From: Brachypterus glaber
Taxonomy: Eukaryota; Arthropoda; Insecta; Coleoptera; Kateretidae
Direction of reading: 5' to 3'
Assembly: GCA_958510825.1 (NCBI GenBank)
Contig: OY294044.1
Location: 76,058,895 to 76,122,894, forward strand
Length of the DNA: 64,000 nucleotides
The position numbers were made by a program, and so were the translations under genes. Of the stretch, positions 23,219 through 34,277 are shown piece by piece; positions within the stretch are counted from its first letter, which is position 1; each line of letters opens with the position of its first letter. The notes below the pieces were generated by a model. The model searched no databases. It was not told the DNA's origin and saw nothing but the letters and a program-made list of their open reading frames with translations.

Positions 23219-23352
23219 GTAAGATCAAGCATGTAACATGTAAGATCAAGCATGTAGTAGTAGTAGTAGTAAAAGGTAGGTAGGCTCCGACGCCTGACAA
23301 GTAGGCCCAATGGCCCTTTTTGTCTGCCCCAAATCAAGCATCTAACATGTAC
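23219..23352 (-). repeat. short retroelement tail with target duplication
   Basis: GATCAAGCATGTAACATG and the similar ATCAAGCATCTAACATG flank a GTA-repeat (TAC on the minus strand) followed by about 70 bp. A similar GTA-run plus flank occurs at 33016-33076. This suggests a very short 5'-truncated LINE/SINE insertion. Confidence 0.4.
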
Positions 23353-23556
23353 GTTATTTTATTAGTTAAAATCACGCGCATGCAGAAACAAGGTTTTTAT
23401 TGCAAGCAAATTGAATCATTTCGTTTGACTTAGCAATGTGAATTAATTTCTTTTTTTGCTCTAACTTTTTCGTTTGGGCCTTATCTAATATTCATTTGTC
23501 ACATTTCATTTGGACATTTGTCACCGTTCATTTTATTAGTTAAATCCCTTAATAAA

Positions 23557-23751
23557 ATGTTCGTAAAACCATTACTTACTACGGTTAAATCGTGAATTAA
23601 AGATTATCCAGAACTAGAGTTCGACGGCAATATTTTACATTGCACATTTTGTAAAAAAGACTTAACCTGGGAAAGAAAAACTAGTATTTTAAGACATGTG
23701 AACACAAAAACCCATAAAGAAGATGAGGAGCAAGGACAATTTAATATTTAA
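23557..23751 (+). pseudogene. BED/CGGBP1-like zinc-finger remnant with one stop
   Basis: From ATG 23557 the frame has one TGA at codon 13 (23593-23595), where a Trp codon would fit, then stays open to TAA 23749-23751. The later part reads ELEFDGNILHCTFCKKDLTW followed by ERKTSILRHVNTKTHK. That is a C-x2-C ... H-x5-H zinc finger of the BED/CGGBP1 kind found at the start of hAT-related transposases. No catalytic domain follows. A donor-like GTAAGT lies just after the stop. Confidence 0.65.
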
Positions 23752-24146
23752 AGTAAGTAAAAAAATATTAAATTAATTTTAATCAAAAGTTATAAAAGTC
23801 ACGTGACCTTTTATTGCGAATAAAAAACGATTGGCCAGGCAGATTTTTTTTTTACTTGGTAAAAGTAATACCTAGCCACCATGCCACAATACTATAAAAT
23901 TAAATTCGGATTATTAAAGAGCCCAACTAAATCGTAGTTTTCAGAATTGTAATTTTTTTAAATTTTCTTTTACTTAAATAAAACGTTATGGGATTTTCAT
24001 AATATTTATATAATTTTCTTTGGCAATGTAGTAGTTTGGCAACATATTAAACATTTTTACAAAATTAATATGAATTTGTTAAGTTATTGTACCCGGCTAT
24101 GCATTCTGACGTCACGACTCCCTAAAATCCGATGTCTATAAATAAC

Positions 24147-25527
24147 CTATAATAAAACAACAATATATAGTTTTTATTTAAAGTTAAATTTAAGTCTTAT
24201 TTAAGTATAATTTATATTTTCATAATCCATCAACAGAATATGATTACCTCTCTCTTTAACGAAGCAAAAGCTAATTCTTTATTCTCATAACTTACAATAA
24301 TCCCTTAAGACCACATGCACATCCTAATGTACATATACATAAAAAAGCTTTATTTAAATAAAATATTATCAAGTGTAATATTTTAAGAATAGTTTCTACA
24401 TTTTCGAAGCCTTGCATCCCATATTAAGCATTATTTATTTTAAACACGATATGTGCGTTGTAAGGTACATATTTTTTTCGTCGATTGTATTGCTTACAAG
24501 TAATTTTTTTATAAAACCAAAAAGTCATAGATTTTTTTTTAATATAAAATGAAAGAAAGAAAGAAAATGGAAAGAAAATGTTTTTTTTTTTAATTTTTAG
24601 TGCTTTAAGACTAAATGTACATTAAACTGTACATGCGTATTTTCAAAAATATTTTTAAAATTTAAAAAATAGTTACATTTAGAGTTATCGCATAGAGTTA
24701 TATTATAGGTTTTAAAAATTTACAACTTAAAAATTTACACAAACAATTTAGATCTGAAGGTTTAACCCCTCTAGACCTGAGTTTAAAAAATAACCTCACT
24801 CCACCTTACTCTGAGTTAGCTTTAATATAAATTTAACCTATCTCTAGGCTAAGGGGCTAGTCATTCAAAATTATCTTACGTCGTTTAAACATTAGATTGC
24901 TTCTGGGCGGTTTTATTTAAGAAAGCCTGTATACTATTTTTACATAATATTCGTTTATAAAAAAATGGCATTTGGACTGATATTCCAACGAAGAAAAGTC
25001 ACATAAAAGTTTCTTCCTGAAAATAAAAGAAACAGTTTTTGTACTTGGCTCCTCATATATATATTTTCTATATTCTACACTAAAAATACACTACAAATTA
25101 TGCATTGAAAAAAGTAAATAAATAAGAACATCTAAAATATAAATAAAATCGATGTAGAATAATAATATTATTATTAATAAGAATACTGTTTAATTATTTA
25201 AATATAATATAGTAAATTGTCCATGTACAATTAAAGAAATATTATGTTTTTGAAAATAGTGAAAATATATTACACTATTAGTAATAGTATTACATACTTA
25301 TTACATCGTGTATACACGATTTTTTAATAGCTACATTTTTTTTTAAAGGGTGATTCTAGATATAAAATATAAAAAAAGGGAGGTGCGTTCCTTCAAAAGG
25401 GGTTCAAAAAAGTCGGTTTTTATATAAAATTCGGGAACCCTTTAAGCTATAGCAACGAAGTTTTTGCATGTGATCTATCCTTAATAAGGCCTATCACCTT
25501 ATAGTATTTTCAATTAGTTATTTTAAC
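24147..25527. other. unassigned AT-rich stretch
   Basis: No gene is visible. A GAAA-rich run is near 24550. A phrase TCCTTAATAAGGCC near 25468 recurs inverted just outside the right end of the next element. Confidence 0.3.
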
Positions 25528-26045
25528 CAGGACCGTGCGAAACCCAAACTTTTTACTGCGTAACTTTTTTGTAGTTTTATTATTAGAATATGATTCATCA
25601 TTTAAAAATAGATTAAAAAAACATGTATAAATCTTTTTTATTTAGTGTTTGATGTACAGTAACCCTGCATAATTAAAACTAACAAAACTAAGCCATTCTG
25701 GCGTTTTGATTGGCCAGGTGAGAAGCCATCTTTCTTTTTGGCCAATCAAAAGGCCAGAATGGCTTAGGTTAGTTAGTGATAATTATCCCTGAATCGACCT
25801 TAAAATTTTGGTTTTTAACATTTTAGTGTTTAATTTTTGATCCTCGAAACATAATTTTACCTTTAATTGTTTGTTTTTGTTGGAAAGCGTTATTCCTACG
25901 GTATTACAACAAGAAAATCTTTTTACAGGTATTTTTACGCGAGGATCGTAGGGATACTAATCCAATAATAAAACTACAAAAAAGTTAAACAGGAAAGAGT
26001 TTGGGGCAAAAAAGTGATGGCTGAATCACATTTCGCACACCCCTG
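25528..26045. mobile_element. hAT-like non-autonomous element
   Basis: The ends CAGGACCGTGCGAAA and (inward) CAGGGGTGTGCGAAA, with further matching at AACTTTTTTGTAGTTTTATT. No clean 8-bp duplication was found, so the class is tentative. A strong palindrome sits in the middle (25688-25767). Confidence 0.55.
25688..25767. repeat. palindrome at the centre of the hAT-like element
   Basis: CTAAGCCATTCTGGC ... TTTTGATTGGCCA on the left pairs with TGGCCAATCAAAA ... GCCAGAATGGCTTAG. Confidence 0.8.
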
Positions 26046-26397
26046 GCCTTATTAAGGATATATTATATGAAAAACGTACAGTGGGTTCCTGATTTAATAA
26101 TAAATATAGAATTTTTAGAATCTCTGTTGAAGTAAAGGTCTAGATATTAATATAGAGCCTTACGTTGAAGGGGAGTAGCTCCCTTTTAAGCTGCTTTTGG
26201 ACAAATATTAATAGGAACTTTTTCATATTCTTTGATTTAGTATTACCCTTAAAAGGAATTTAGCTATTTAAAAATCATAGTGTATATTAATTTTTTAATT
26301 TGTCTGTTAGATAATATCTAACGCAAAGAAAAATAAATGTATCTTTTAAATTTATTTTATACTAAGAATCAAGTACCAGATAACTTTAGGACTTTTT

Positions 26398-26906
26398 AAT
26401 GGCAGACTAACATATCTACTCTTAATTTCCCTACTCTCTAATATCCCTACTCCATAACATCCCTACTCTACAACAACCCTATTCCATAACATCCCTACTC
26501 CATAACATCCTCACTCCTCAATACCCCTGCTCCACACTATATGCACTTCGTAATAAATAAGTCGTTTGAAGAACAAAGAACCTTCTTCTTCTAGATTATT
26601 TATTTATTTTTTACTAGAAAATGCTCGTCTTTAAATACAAATCTAGAGCAATCACAAATGTGTTATTCTTAAAGTCTCTTTGTCCGCGTACTCTTTACGT
26701 GTACAAATAAGTAAGTAATAACAAATATATTTTGAAGTTAGGACAAATGGCTAATCAAGTGCACATAGTTCGAAGTAGGGTTATTGGGGAGTAGGGATGT
26801 TATAGAGTAGGGATGTTACGGAGTAAGATTGTTGTGGAGTAGGGATGTTACGGAGTAGGGATGTTAAGAAGTAGGGAACGAGAGTAGGGATTTTGGTCTG
26901 CCCTTT
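26398..26906. mobile_element. element with inverted 16-bp minisatellite arms
   Basis: The outer ends AATGGCAGACTAAC and (inward) AAGGGCAGACCAAA are inverted. The left arm (26417-26535) has about seven CCCTACTCCATAACAT units. The right arm (26783-26897) has about seven units of the complement. Between them is about 250 bp of ordinary AT-rich DNA. The open frame here (26781-26972, minus) is only the translated repeat. Confidence 0.75.
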
Positions 26907-27454
26907 AAATAGGCAAAAATTCTGAATTCTAGTATACTCGGAGAATCTACTAAGACGATATAAAACATGCAAAAATATACTCCAAATGAGACAAGTTTAT
27001 TTAATAATACCTATATTTTTTTTTTTGTACTATAGTACAATATATTTTCCTGTTAAGGGTAGCCCGATTTTTTTGTATTTCATTTTCCTTAATACAGATA
27101 CATATAAGGAGTACGCGTACACAAATTTCCACATTTTCTTACATACTTTTTTTGTGCTGAATTCAAATTTGATTTCTTTTTATAAAAAAAGTATATATTT
27201 AGTAGCTATATTTTTATACTTCTTAAATAATCTAAATGACCTACTTTGAATGGTTTTTATATTTTTACTAAAGCAAGACTCTCCTTGGGGAAAGTAAAAT
27301 AAATCAGAGTTTTCGTCTTCCTAAACAATGTTGGAAGATTTTGTATATAACGTTTTTTTTTTTAATTATGTGCTTATAAAGTTTATTTTACATGATACAA
27401 GTACAAAAAAGTTTGCTTAAAAGACGAAATATCCCAACTTTAATTTTCCTATAG
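26907..27454. other. unassigned AT-rich stretch
   Basis: No gene. AAGCAAGACTCTCCTTGGGG near 27272 resembles, inverted, ACTTTCCCCGAGGAAAGTCT near 58086. The last 25 bases form the polypyrimidine tract of the exon that follows. Confidence 0.3.
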
Positions 27455-27640
27455 GATTGGGAGCACTCCCAACCTCGTAAAGCTTGGTTTGGCTTAACGG
27501 ACGTCCAGTGCGGTTTTAAAGAAGCAGTACAAAGCTGTTTTATGAATTCATCTTTACTTCGGTGGTCTATGAACTTTTACCTTAAGAAGGAACATGAAGA
27601 AATCTACCGTATGCTTTGTTTGAAGCGTGAACCAACTACG
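27455..27640 (+). CDS. internal coding exon of an unrecognised gene
   Basis: Exactly 62 codons, phase 0 at both ends. It is preceded by a pyrimidine-rich acceptor (TTTAATTTTCCTATAG) and followed by a good donor (ACG|GTGAGG). There is no in-frame stop, and the frame stays open 13 codons into the intron. The peptide begins DWEHSQPRKAWFGLTDVQCG and ends FYLKKEHEEIYRMLCLKREP-TT, a mixed globular-looking composition rather than repeat-like. Base composition is clearly less AT-rich than the surroundings and third positions are balanced, as for real coding DNA. It starts without a Met, so it must be internal. A weak likeness to the RUN-domain pattern (R-x-AW-x-x-L ... ) is not enough to name it. Other exons are not found within the window. 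Confidence 0.65.
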
Positions 27641-29062
27641 GTGAGGGGCTGGTGGGGAGTGACTATTGTTTACACTTAGTACGCGTAAAGAGAGAGAAAG
27701 AATGTGTAAACTCACAGTCTAATGTCGTAAAATGACTGACAGGGGTACAGGGTTGCCGAGTGAAAACATATTTATTTATTTATTTATTTATTTGTTTTAG
27801 AATTTTATACAGAGTCGTGGAGAGCCCCAAATAAGCTTCTGGCTTGTGCTAGGGGCACCTCATTAATTTTGAGAAAAAAAAAATAGCCCAAATAATTACA
27901 AGGTTGACAATTAATACTTTTTCAATTTTTAAAAAATCTTCAGTTAAAATACATCGACGGAATTGGCTTCATTTTCGTATAATTCCTTAATCTTCCTCCA
28001 TCTTCCAGCATTGTTTTTTAATTTAAAGATTCTTTTTTACTGTATTTTTGAAGAAATAATAATTTGGAATTTGACAAATATACTTATATAATGACATTTT
28101 AAAATAACATTATACTTTGGATATTTTATTGTAAATTTTAAGAAACATTAGTTCTGTATGAGTTTTATATGAACTAGTAGTTTAATTTTAATAGATTTAA
28201 ATATACTATATTATTAAACATAATTATAGAATACACAATAAAGTTTTTTACATTTTTAATTTAAGTATAATGGTTGGAATTCATGATAAGGTGGAAACTA
28301 CGCAACATCGCTACTAGGTAGCCTGAAAGTCGACTAGCGACATCTACATTTTACATCACAAAGCTGTATCGCGTTTCTGTAAACATTGGTCTGAAATTAC
28401 TTCTTGAGGTAAAAGTTCTTTGGGCCCACTTCAGTTTGTGGTTTAGTGTTATACATTTTTATTCAAGAAATAAATTAAAATAGCGGTAGTAGAAATTAAA
28501 TGAAAATAAAATCCTTTCCAAATGCATGTTATTACCATTTTATTTTAAAAATTAAAAGCTAAGTAAGAGAACGTGGAAAAATAAGTACCTGAAAAAAATA
28601 ATTGAAATTAAAACAAAATATACTGCAATTTTTAGAAAAAATGAAGAGTATTATAATTTTAAGTATGTATCACTATACGTAGTTTACTATGTAAAATATT
28701 TACACTAATGACAAAAACATTGTAGAGCACGTTCACTGATTGGCACTTTTTAACGTAGAGTTACTTCACTTCAGCTTTTATTGCTCCGAAAGAAGAGTAC
28801 ATAATTTAGGTAGATAATTTAAGATTAAAAGGATATTTACAGGATATGATTAGAATGATATTTTAAGGAAGTCCATTTTTTCCTCACTGATGATACATTT
28901 TTAAGATTATGTGGCCCCAAATTTGTGCTGTTTCATAACAATCAGACGCAAAACAAAATTTTTCGTTCTATTTTATATTTTTCTAAATTCTTTTTTATAA
29001 CCTACAGTTATTAAACTTACACGGTGGTCTGGAATTAGATTTAAGACCGATTACAATCCAAA
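27641..29062. other. presumed intron / unassigned stretch
   Basis: Starts with a GC-richer tail after the exon, then a TTTA microsatellite (about 27770-27795). No other gene or clear element end is visible. Confidence 0.3.
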
Positions 29063-29990
29063 TACACTACCCAGTAAAAAAGCTTTTCCTACGACCTAGT
29101 TAGTAGTTAGTGCCTATTTCCCACCCGTTGCCCATTACAACGGTTTGGAAGTGACAATCAGCTGATTTTACATATCTGCTGTCAGAAAATTAGTAAACGT
29201 TAAACACATAACCTCAAATTGACAAACTAATTTTAAGAAAATTTTTGCGCTTTTTGGATGTTTAGTTTAGTCTAGTTAGGCGTAGGAAAAATAGTATACG
29301 CACCTCGACGCAAACCATTTCAGTGTACATCGAGTGCTTTTTTTACTCGGCTGCGCCTCATAAAAAAGCACTCTCGTGCACTAAAAACTAGGTTAGCGTC
29401 AGAGTTCCCATTTTTCACCTCCGCGCCGCGTGAAATGGATTTTTATTATCAGATTCAAGATTTAGTTTTAGGGACCTCAAAAACCCCTATATACAAATTT
29501 TCAAAAAAACTACCCCACACCCCTTAGGGGGTGGAGTTAGAATTTTTTAATATCAGATTCAGTTTCAGCAACCTCAAAATCCCAATATTCCAATTTTTAC
29601 GAAAACTACCCCCCGCCTCTCAGGGGGTGGAAATAGAAAAATTTTAATGTCAGATTCAGTTTCGTCAACCCCAAAAACCACTATATACCAATTTTAACGA
29701 AAATATTAAAAAGTTATAAAAATATTTTAAAATGTATTTTTTTCCCATTTGCCCCCTTCCTGAGCGAGAACTGTTGGTAACATACCTGTGTGCCAAAATT
29801 TAACTCTAACTTAAAGCGTTCTTAAGTTGAGGTGCATACAAGATTTCCTGGGCAGATCGATCGACCGAATTACATTTTTTTTGCTCTAAATTGATTTATA
29901 TCGACATAAACCGTCATAAAACGTAAAAATACGGAAAAAATGGAAATTTTTTGCACTAATACAAGTCCTTCCCGAAATTTCAAAAAATTT
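29063..29990. mobile_element. CACTGCCCAGTAAAAGAGC tandem-armed foldback, partial copy
   Basis: The left terminus CACTACCCAGTAAAAAAGCT is followed, after an inserted block (29088-29405), by three inverted-orientation units (TTTTATTATCAGATTCA ... CAACCTCAAAAxCCC ... AACTACCCC). The core around ATTTATATCGACATAAACCG is shared with the complete copy at 45791-47486. The right arm is missing. Confidence 0.7.
29088..29405. mobile_element. insertion inside the tandem-armed foldback
   Basis: The block separates GCTTTT from CCCATTTTTCACC, which are adjacent in the complete family copy. Inside are an inverted pair (CCTACGACCTAGTTAG / CTAGTTAGGCGTAGG, 29088-29287) and a small GAGTGCTTTTTT hairpin. Confidence 0.5.
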
Positions 29991-30297
29991 CAAAATGGAA
30001 ACGCAATTAATCTCAGATCTGGTGGTCTGGGGACCACTAGTCCTGAAAGATCAATGGGATGTAAAAACTTACGTTGAGCAAAAAATCATGTAACATTAAT
30101 TTCTCAAAACGAACTATGCCCCACCTAGACTTGAAACAGGGGGGGGGGGCGGTCCCCCCTTGTTTTTAGTTTTATTTTTTTTTGCATTTAATAAAAATTT
30201 ATAACTTTTATGTAATTTTTTTTACTTCAACAAAATTTTGGGTCCTACTGGGATTTTGAAAAGCCGGCACCTATGTGTGCCGCCAGCACATTGTTGC

Positions 30298-30356
30298 GGT
30301 CCCGGTAGTGTAGCGGACTGCGCGTCTGACTAGGGATTGTGGCTTTGAGTCCCCAA
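30298..30356 (+). repeat. tRNA-like fragment (possible SINE head)
   Basis: TAGTGTAGCGGA fits the pol III A box. GGCTTTGAGTCC, about 35 bases later, is a degenerate B box. The cloverleaf is incomplete and no CCA-adjacent acceptor pairing is seen, so it is not a functional tRNA. Confidence 0.4.
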
Positions 30357-30875
30357 AACGAAAACGAAAAAAAAAAGTCAAAAAACAATTAGTTTTTTAT
30401 ACATATAACATTCAGCTGAATTCAAAAATGTAAAAAATTACAGGACGTTTCATTTAAAAAAACATATTTATGCCACTTCCAGTGAAACCGGAAATGAAAC
30501 AAAAAAAAGTCCGCCATTTTATAGCCAATGTAAGATTATATAAATCACCAAAGTTTCGTTCTTATCGAATGACGAATAATTTTAATTTTGGGGGTGGACA
30601 TAAATAAAACTCGGTTTGTAAAACTTATATGAAAAATCAATTCCGCCCGTTTCATATACAATATTCTTTTTACAAACGTTTGTAGAAAAATATTAATATA
30701 GTTTTTGATTTCGTTCTTTTTGAGTTAAAATGTAGATTCCATAATGTAAAACTATATAATATAATATATAATAATATAAAATTATATAATATAATATATT
30801 ATATATACGCATATATTATATCCATATTATGCATATGTAGGTACTGTTCGAATTTAATAAGATTAATGCTGTATT
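30357..30875. other. unassigned stretch
   Basis: AT-rich, with self-complementary TATAATATAT runs near 30760-30830. No gene. Confidence 0.3.
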
Positions 30876-30915
30876 CATTGTTTACCATACTTTTTTACAA
30901 GTATGGTAAACAATG
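30876..30915. repeat. perfect 15-bp hairpin
   Basis: CATTGTTTACCATAC and its exact complement around a 10-base loop. Confidence 0.75.
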
Positions 30916-31149
30916 AGTGCTTTTAAAAAATAGAAAAACATAAAAGAACGAAAAACATTCTTCTTGTCAGTTTCTGATTATAATTATGTAAAATACTAAT
31001 TAAAATACTAACGGTATTTATTTTTTTTTGTGAAGGTCTCTTTAATCGCTCAATAATAATAAAAAAAATAAAATTAAAAGTACATTTTTATATTAAATTT
31101 TCTGCAGTCCCTTGATGTTTTGTCGGCTGTTATTTTTACTATACCTATT

Positions 31150-31648
31150 TACATATTTTCCCGTTTCGAAAATATGATTTTTTTTTCATTTTTCTTAATT
31201 ATTTTATAATTTGTCAAAAATTTGACATTGGCGTACAATAACTCAAAAACTATTTAACCTAGAGAATTGCGGTTTTCACCAATAAAAAATTATATATTTT
31301 TCTATTAAATCGCATTAATTTAGTATCAATAGTTTTTTGTTTTTTTTTGTTTTTTACAAAAAACTATCGAAACTAAATAAATTCGATTTAATAGAAAAAA
31401 ATATGATTTTTATTGGTGAAAACCGCAATTCTCTAGGTTAAGTAGTTTTTGAGTTATTGCACGCCAATATCAAATTTTTGACAAATTTAAAAATTTTTAA
31501 GAAAAATTATATTTTCGAAAAGGGGTGTTTTTGAAAAAAACTCCGTGGAGGTTCTTCTCTACCATCGGTGGGCTACACATAAAAAAATAATCAGCCAAAT
31601 CCGTGAGCCAAGCCCTTAGCCCTGCCTGAATCGGCGCGTATATCATCT
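31150..31648. mobile_element. large foldback (GGGTTAAATAGTTTTTGAG family), copy 1
   Basis: Left arm 31150-31350 and right arm 31355-31570 are mirror images through a T-rich centre. They share AACTATTTAACCTAGAGAAT and GGTTTTCACCAATAAAAA. The right side extends through GTAGCCCACCGATG-type sequence to GATGATATACGCGCCGA (inward). Same family as 47818-48075 and 52312-52625. Confidence 0.7.
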
Positions 31649-32134
31649 ACACATTTTTACACAATTTAACAAGATTCCGTGTTAATTCAGATCTACACGT
31701 CGACTGTGTAAATGTTTTTTCATCAGTGCAAAACTAAAAATTAATTTACTTTTTTCTCTAAAAATTTAATTAACTTTTAACAGTGTAACAGTTTAGGTCA
31801 TTAACTTTTATGAATTTTCTTTCTTGAATATTAAAAATATTCCAATTTTATCGGTTTTCTTTCTTCAAACTTTAGCACATTTATGCATAAAGGAGAATAA
31901 AATTTTCAGAAGCATCTTTTATAAAAGTTCTCAAGGGACTCAGCTTTTTATAGAGTTTCCAAATGTAACATGTAAATATTTGATTTTAAATTCTTTTACA
32001 ATTATTGTGTGATCAAAAAAGGACTTTTTACCATTCAATACAATATCAAGTAAACTCTAAAGGATAAAAAATTGGACTTTTAATAATTCCTATATTACTA
32101 AAAATTATGTTATTTTTAATTAAAAAATCACATA
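31649..32134. other. unassigned stretch
   Basis: No gene or repeat end is visible. The open frame at 31824-32012 has no domain or splice support. Confidence 0.3.
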
Positions 32135-32835
32135 CATAGCGGTCCAAAAGTCACCCCCCCCCTCTTAACTTTTAAACGAGTTTAGATATCGACTTCAAAT
32201 TTAGAACTCTTAAATAAGACAACTTAAACTATCTTTAAGCATATATTTGATACTTTTAGCTCTTAAAATGTTGGCAGGGGGGGCATGGGTCGACATTTTT
32301 TTAAATGGAAAGGTGGGTCGTGTGATACATCATTTTAAAGCTTATAAAATTCTCCATTTAACTGTAAATTTTTTAATTTTTTTAAACATTTTTTTTGGGT
32401 TTAAAATAGGGTTGAAAATGGGTATTTTTGTCAAAATTTCTCTAAAAAAAACAAACAATTTTTTAAAATGCCTAATTTCATAATGAAAAAAAAGTTAATT
32501 ATACTTTTAAACTAAATAAAAATTAACAAAAAAAAACTTAAAAACTTATTTTTTTAGCACAAAAAACTGAAAAATCAAAACCTTAAAAAACATGTTTAAA
32601 ATTTTTAAAAATATATGGTTATATAGAGAATTTTAAAGGCTTTAAAATGATGTATCACACGACCCCCCTTTCCATTTAAAAAAAAATTCCCCCCATGCCC
32701 CCCTGCTCACATTTTAAGAGTTAAAAGTATCAAATATATGCTTAAAGATAGTTTAAGTTGTCTTATTTAAGAGTTCTAAATTTGAAATCTCAACTGGTTC
32801 AAGAGGGGGGTGGGGGTGACTTTTGGCCCGCACTG
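32135..32835. mobile_element. Tc1/mariner-type MITE (CAGTGCGGTCCAAAAGTC), copy 1
   Basis: Terminal inverted repeats CATAGCGGTCCAAAAGTCAC and (inward) CAGTGCGGGCCAAAAGTCAC, flanked by TA on both sides (32133-32134, 32836-32837). Arms of about 230 bp contain TTAAGCATATATTTGATAC and GGGGGCATGGG blocks. Non-coding. Confidence 0.8.
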
Positions 32836-33243
32836 TATATGTGATCTCCATATGTGGAGATGGATATTTATCGACATCTCGATCGAACACGAACATAACT
32901 TGAATAAAAACAATTAGGTTTAAAATATATCTATTTTTTTAATTAAAATATTCAAACCTAATAAGTAAAGTTGAGATCCATTTAAAAAAGTTCCAATTTA
33001 TGTACAGTGTACAGTGTAGTAGTAGTAGTAGTAAATTTTTGGGTTGGCCAAAACTGGAAAACTAGTCCATTTATGACCCTTTTTTTTATTTTTCAATTTT
33101 ATTGGCAAATAAAAAAAATACTTTGTCGAGCCTTTAATTTATAAAACTATTTTCAATCCTTTGTAGCTTAAAAAATATATGCATAAACGTACACAAAGAC
33201 ATTATTGTTCAAACATTTAATAATTTAGAAATAAGTAAAACAT
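32836..33243. other. unassigned stretch with GTA microsatellite
   Basis: GTAGTAGTAGTAGTA near 33017 is followed by a block similar to 23252 onward. No gene. Confidence 0.3.
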
Positions 33244-33437
33244 CACTGAGAATTCATTACCGTAGTGAATACTAAACGTTTTTGCCAATTTGTTATTAAA
33301 TACAAGTTGTTACAGTAAAATAAAATAGAACAACGTTATGTTTTAGTCTGACAACTTGTATTTAATAAAAAATGTTGCCTGGAGCTCCAAATAGGCAAAA
33401 ACGTTCAGTATTTACAACAGTGACGGATTCTCAGTGA
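33244..33437. mobile_element. GGCAACATTTG palindromic MITE, copy 3
   Basis: Ends CACTGAGAATTCATTACCGT and (inward) CACTGAGAATCCGTCACTGT. The inner arms carry AAACGTTTTTGCC and TTAAATACAAGTTGT. The left arm lacks the GGAACCCCAGGCAACATT block. Confidence 0.75.
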
Positions 33438-33660
33438 TTGAGTCATTTCCGAAATATTTTTAATAAACAATTTGTTTGTAGTTTAAAAAAATTATTTTAA
33501 GAAAACCATTTGCTAAATGAAAAAAAATACGATTCATTTTTTTTTCTAAAATCGTCTTCGTGTATATTATACCGTTTTTCAATATAGGTATATTATTTTT
33601 TGAAATGACTAAAAATATATTATTTTAAAGTTTTAAAACAAATATTAGTTCTTAGTTAAA

Positions 33661-33924
33661 TTAATCTTTAAGAAATCTTTCTGTTTCTTCAATATCCCTG
33701 TCATCATCTTCAGGGGGCGAGGGCCCTGATATTGACAAAGTAGGAAGTCCAAAATGTTGCTCTTCCAGAGAAATGTTGTCCACGCTCCGCGCTTTCCTAC
33801 AAAGCCTGGAAACGGAACCATGTCTCCGGAAAAATTCCTTGGAGTCGAACCCGGGGCCGCTATTCGACATAAAAATGGCCGAATTCATTCTTGGTCTAGG
33901 GGTCCGTGGGGGTTGAGCATGAAT
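33661..33924 (-). CDS. terminal coding exon of an unrecognised gene
   Basis: Proposed acceptor TGTGTTTTTGTTAAG ends at 33925, giving 87 codons plus stop (TAA at 33663-33661), phase 0. The peptide begins IHAQPPRTPRPRMNSAIFMS. It continues through DSKEFFRRHGSVSRLCRKAR and ends PSPPEDDDRDIEETERFLKD. It is hydrophilic, with two basic kinase-type sites (RRHGS, RKARS) and an acidic end, like a cytoplasmic C-terminal tail. The exon is markedly more GC- and CpG-rich than neighbouring DNA. The frame extends upstream to 34062, but that part is AT-rich and hydrophobic and is more likely intron. Upstream exons were not found. Function unknown. Confidence 0.6.
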   Translation of the reverse strand: MHAQPPRTPRPRMNSAIFMSNSGPGFDSKEFFRRHGSVSRLCRKARSVDNISLEEQHFGLPTLSISGPSPPEDDDRDIEETERFLKD

Positions 33925-34277
33925 CTTAACAAAAACACATATTTTAAAATCCAACATTTTAATTAGTTTTGTTTCTTCTTCCGACACAGAAAGATTCATA
34001 AAAATGATAACGATAATGATAAAATCCAGTAAATTCGGGTTCACTAAAGCATTTTTTACCAAAGAATTTTAACTTTACAGCAAATGAAAGTAATTTTTGC
34101 CGGTTTATTCCAGTCGTCAGGTGAATAGATAGATAGATTTTTGACCTATTTTTTATAAAAACCGAATATTTTAAAATGTCTCAAGTTTAGTGCAACCTAG
34201 GAAAAAATTAAGTTCCATTTGAAAATAAAGAGCACTAAATTTCCAAAATTTTTTGTCATATGTATTTTTTTGTACGA

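Larger units (their letters stand above)
22609..24146. mobile_element. 1.5-kb element with about 360-bp inverted arms
   Basis: Left arm 22609-22975 and right arm about 23790-24146 are reverse complements. They share ATCGGATTTTA, GAGTCGTGA and GTCC/TGGGC blocks, AGATTTTTTTT and GCCTGGCCAAT. The terminal sequence reads GTAAATAACTAGAGATCGGA (left) and GTTATTTATAGACATCGGAT (right, inward). The central part carries a zinc-finger remnant (23557-23751), so this is a deletion derivative of a coding transposon. Confidence 0.75.

Noticed and set aside
26781..26972. Open frame with repeated IPTPQ-like peptide
   Set aside because: It is a translation of the 16-bp minisatellite arm.
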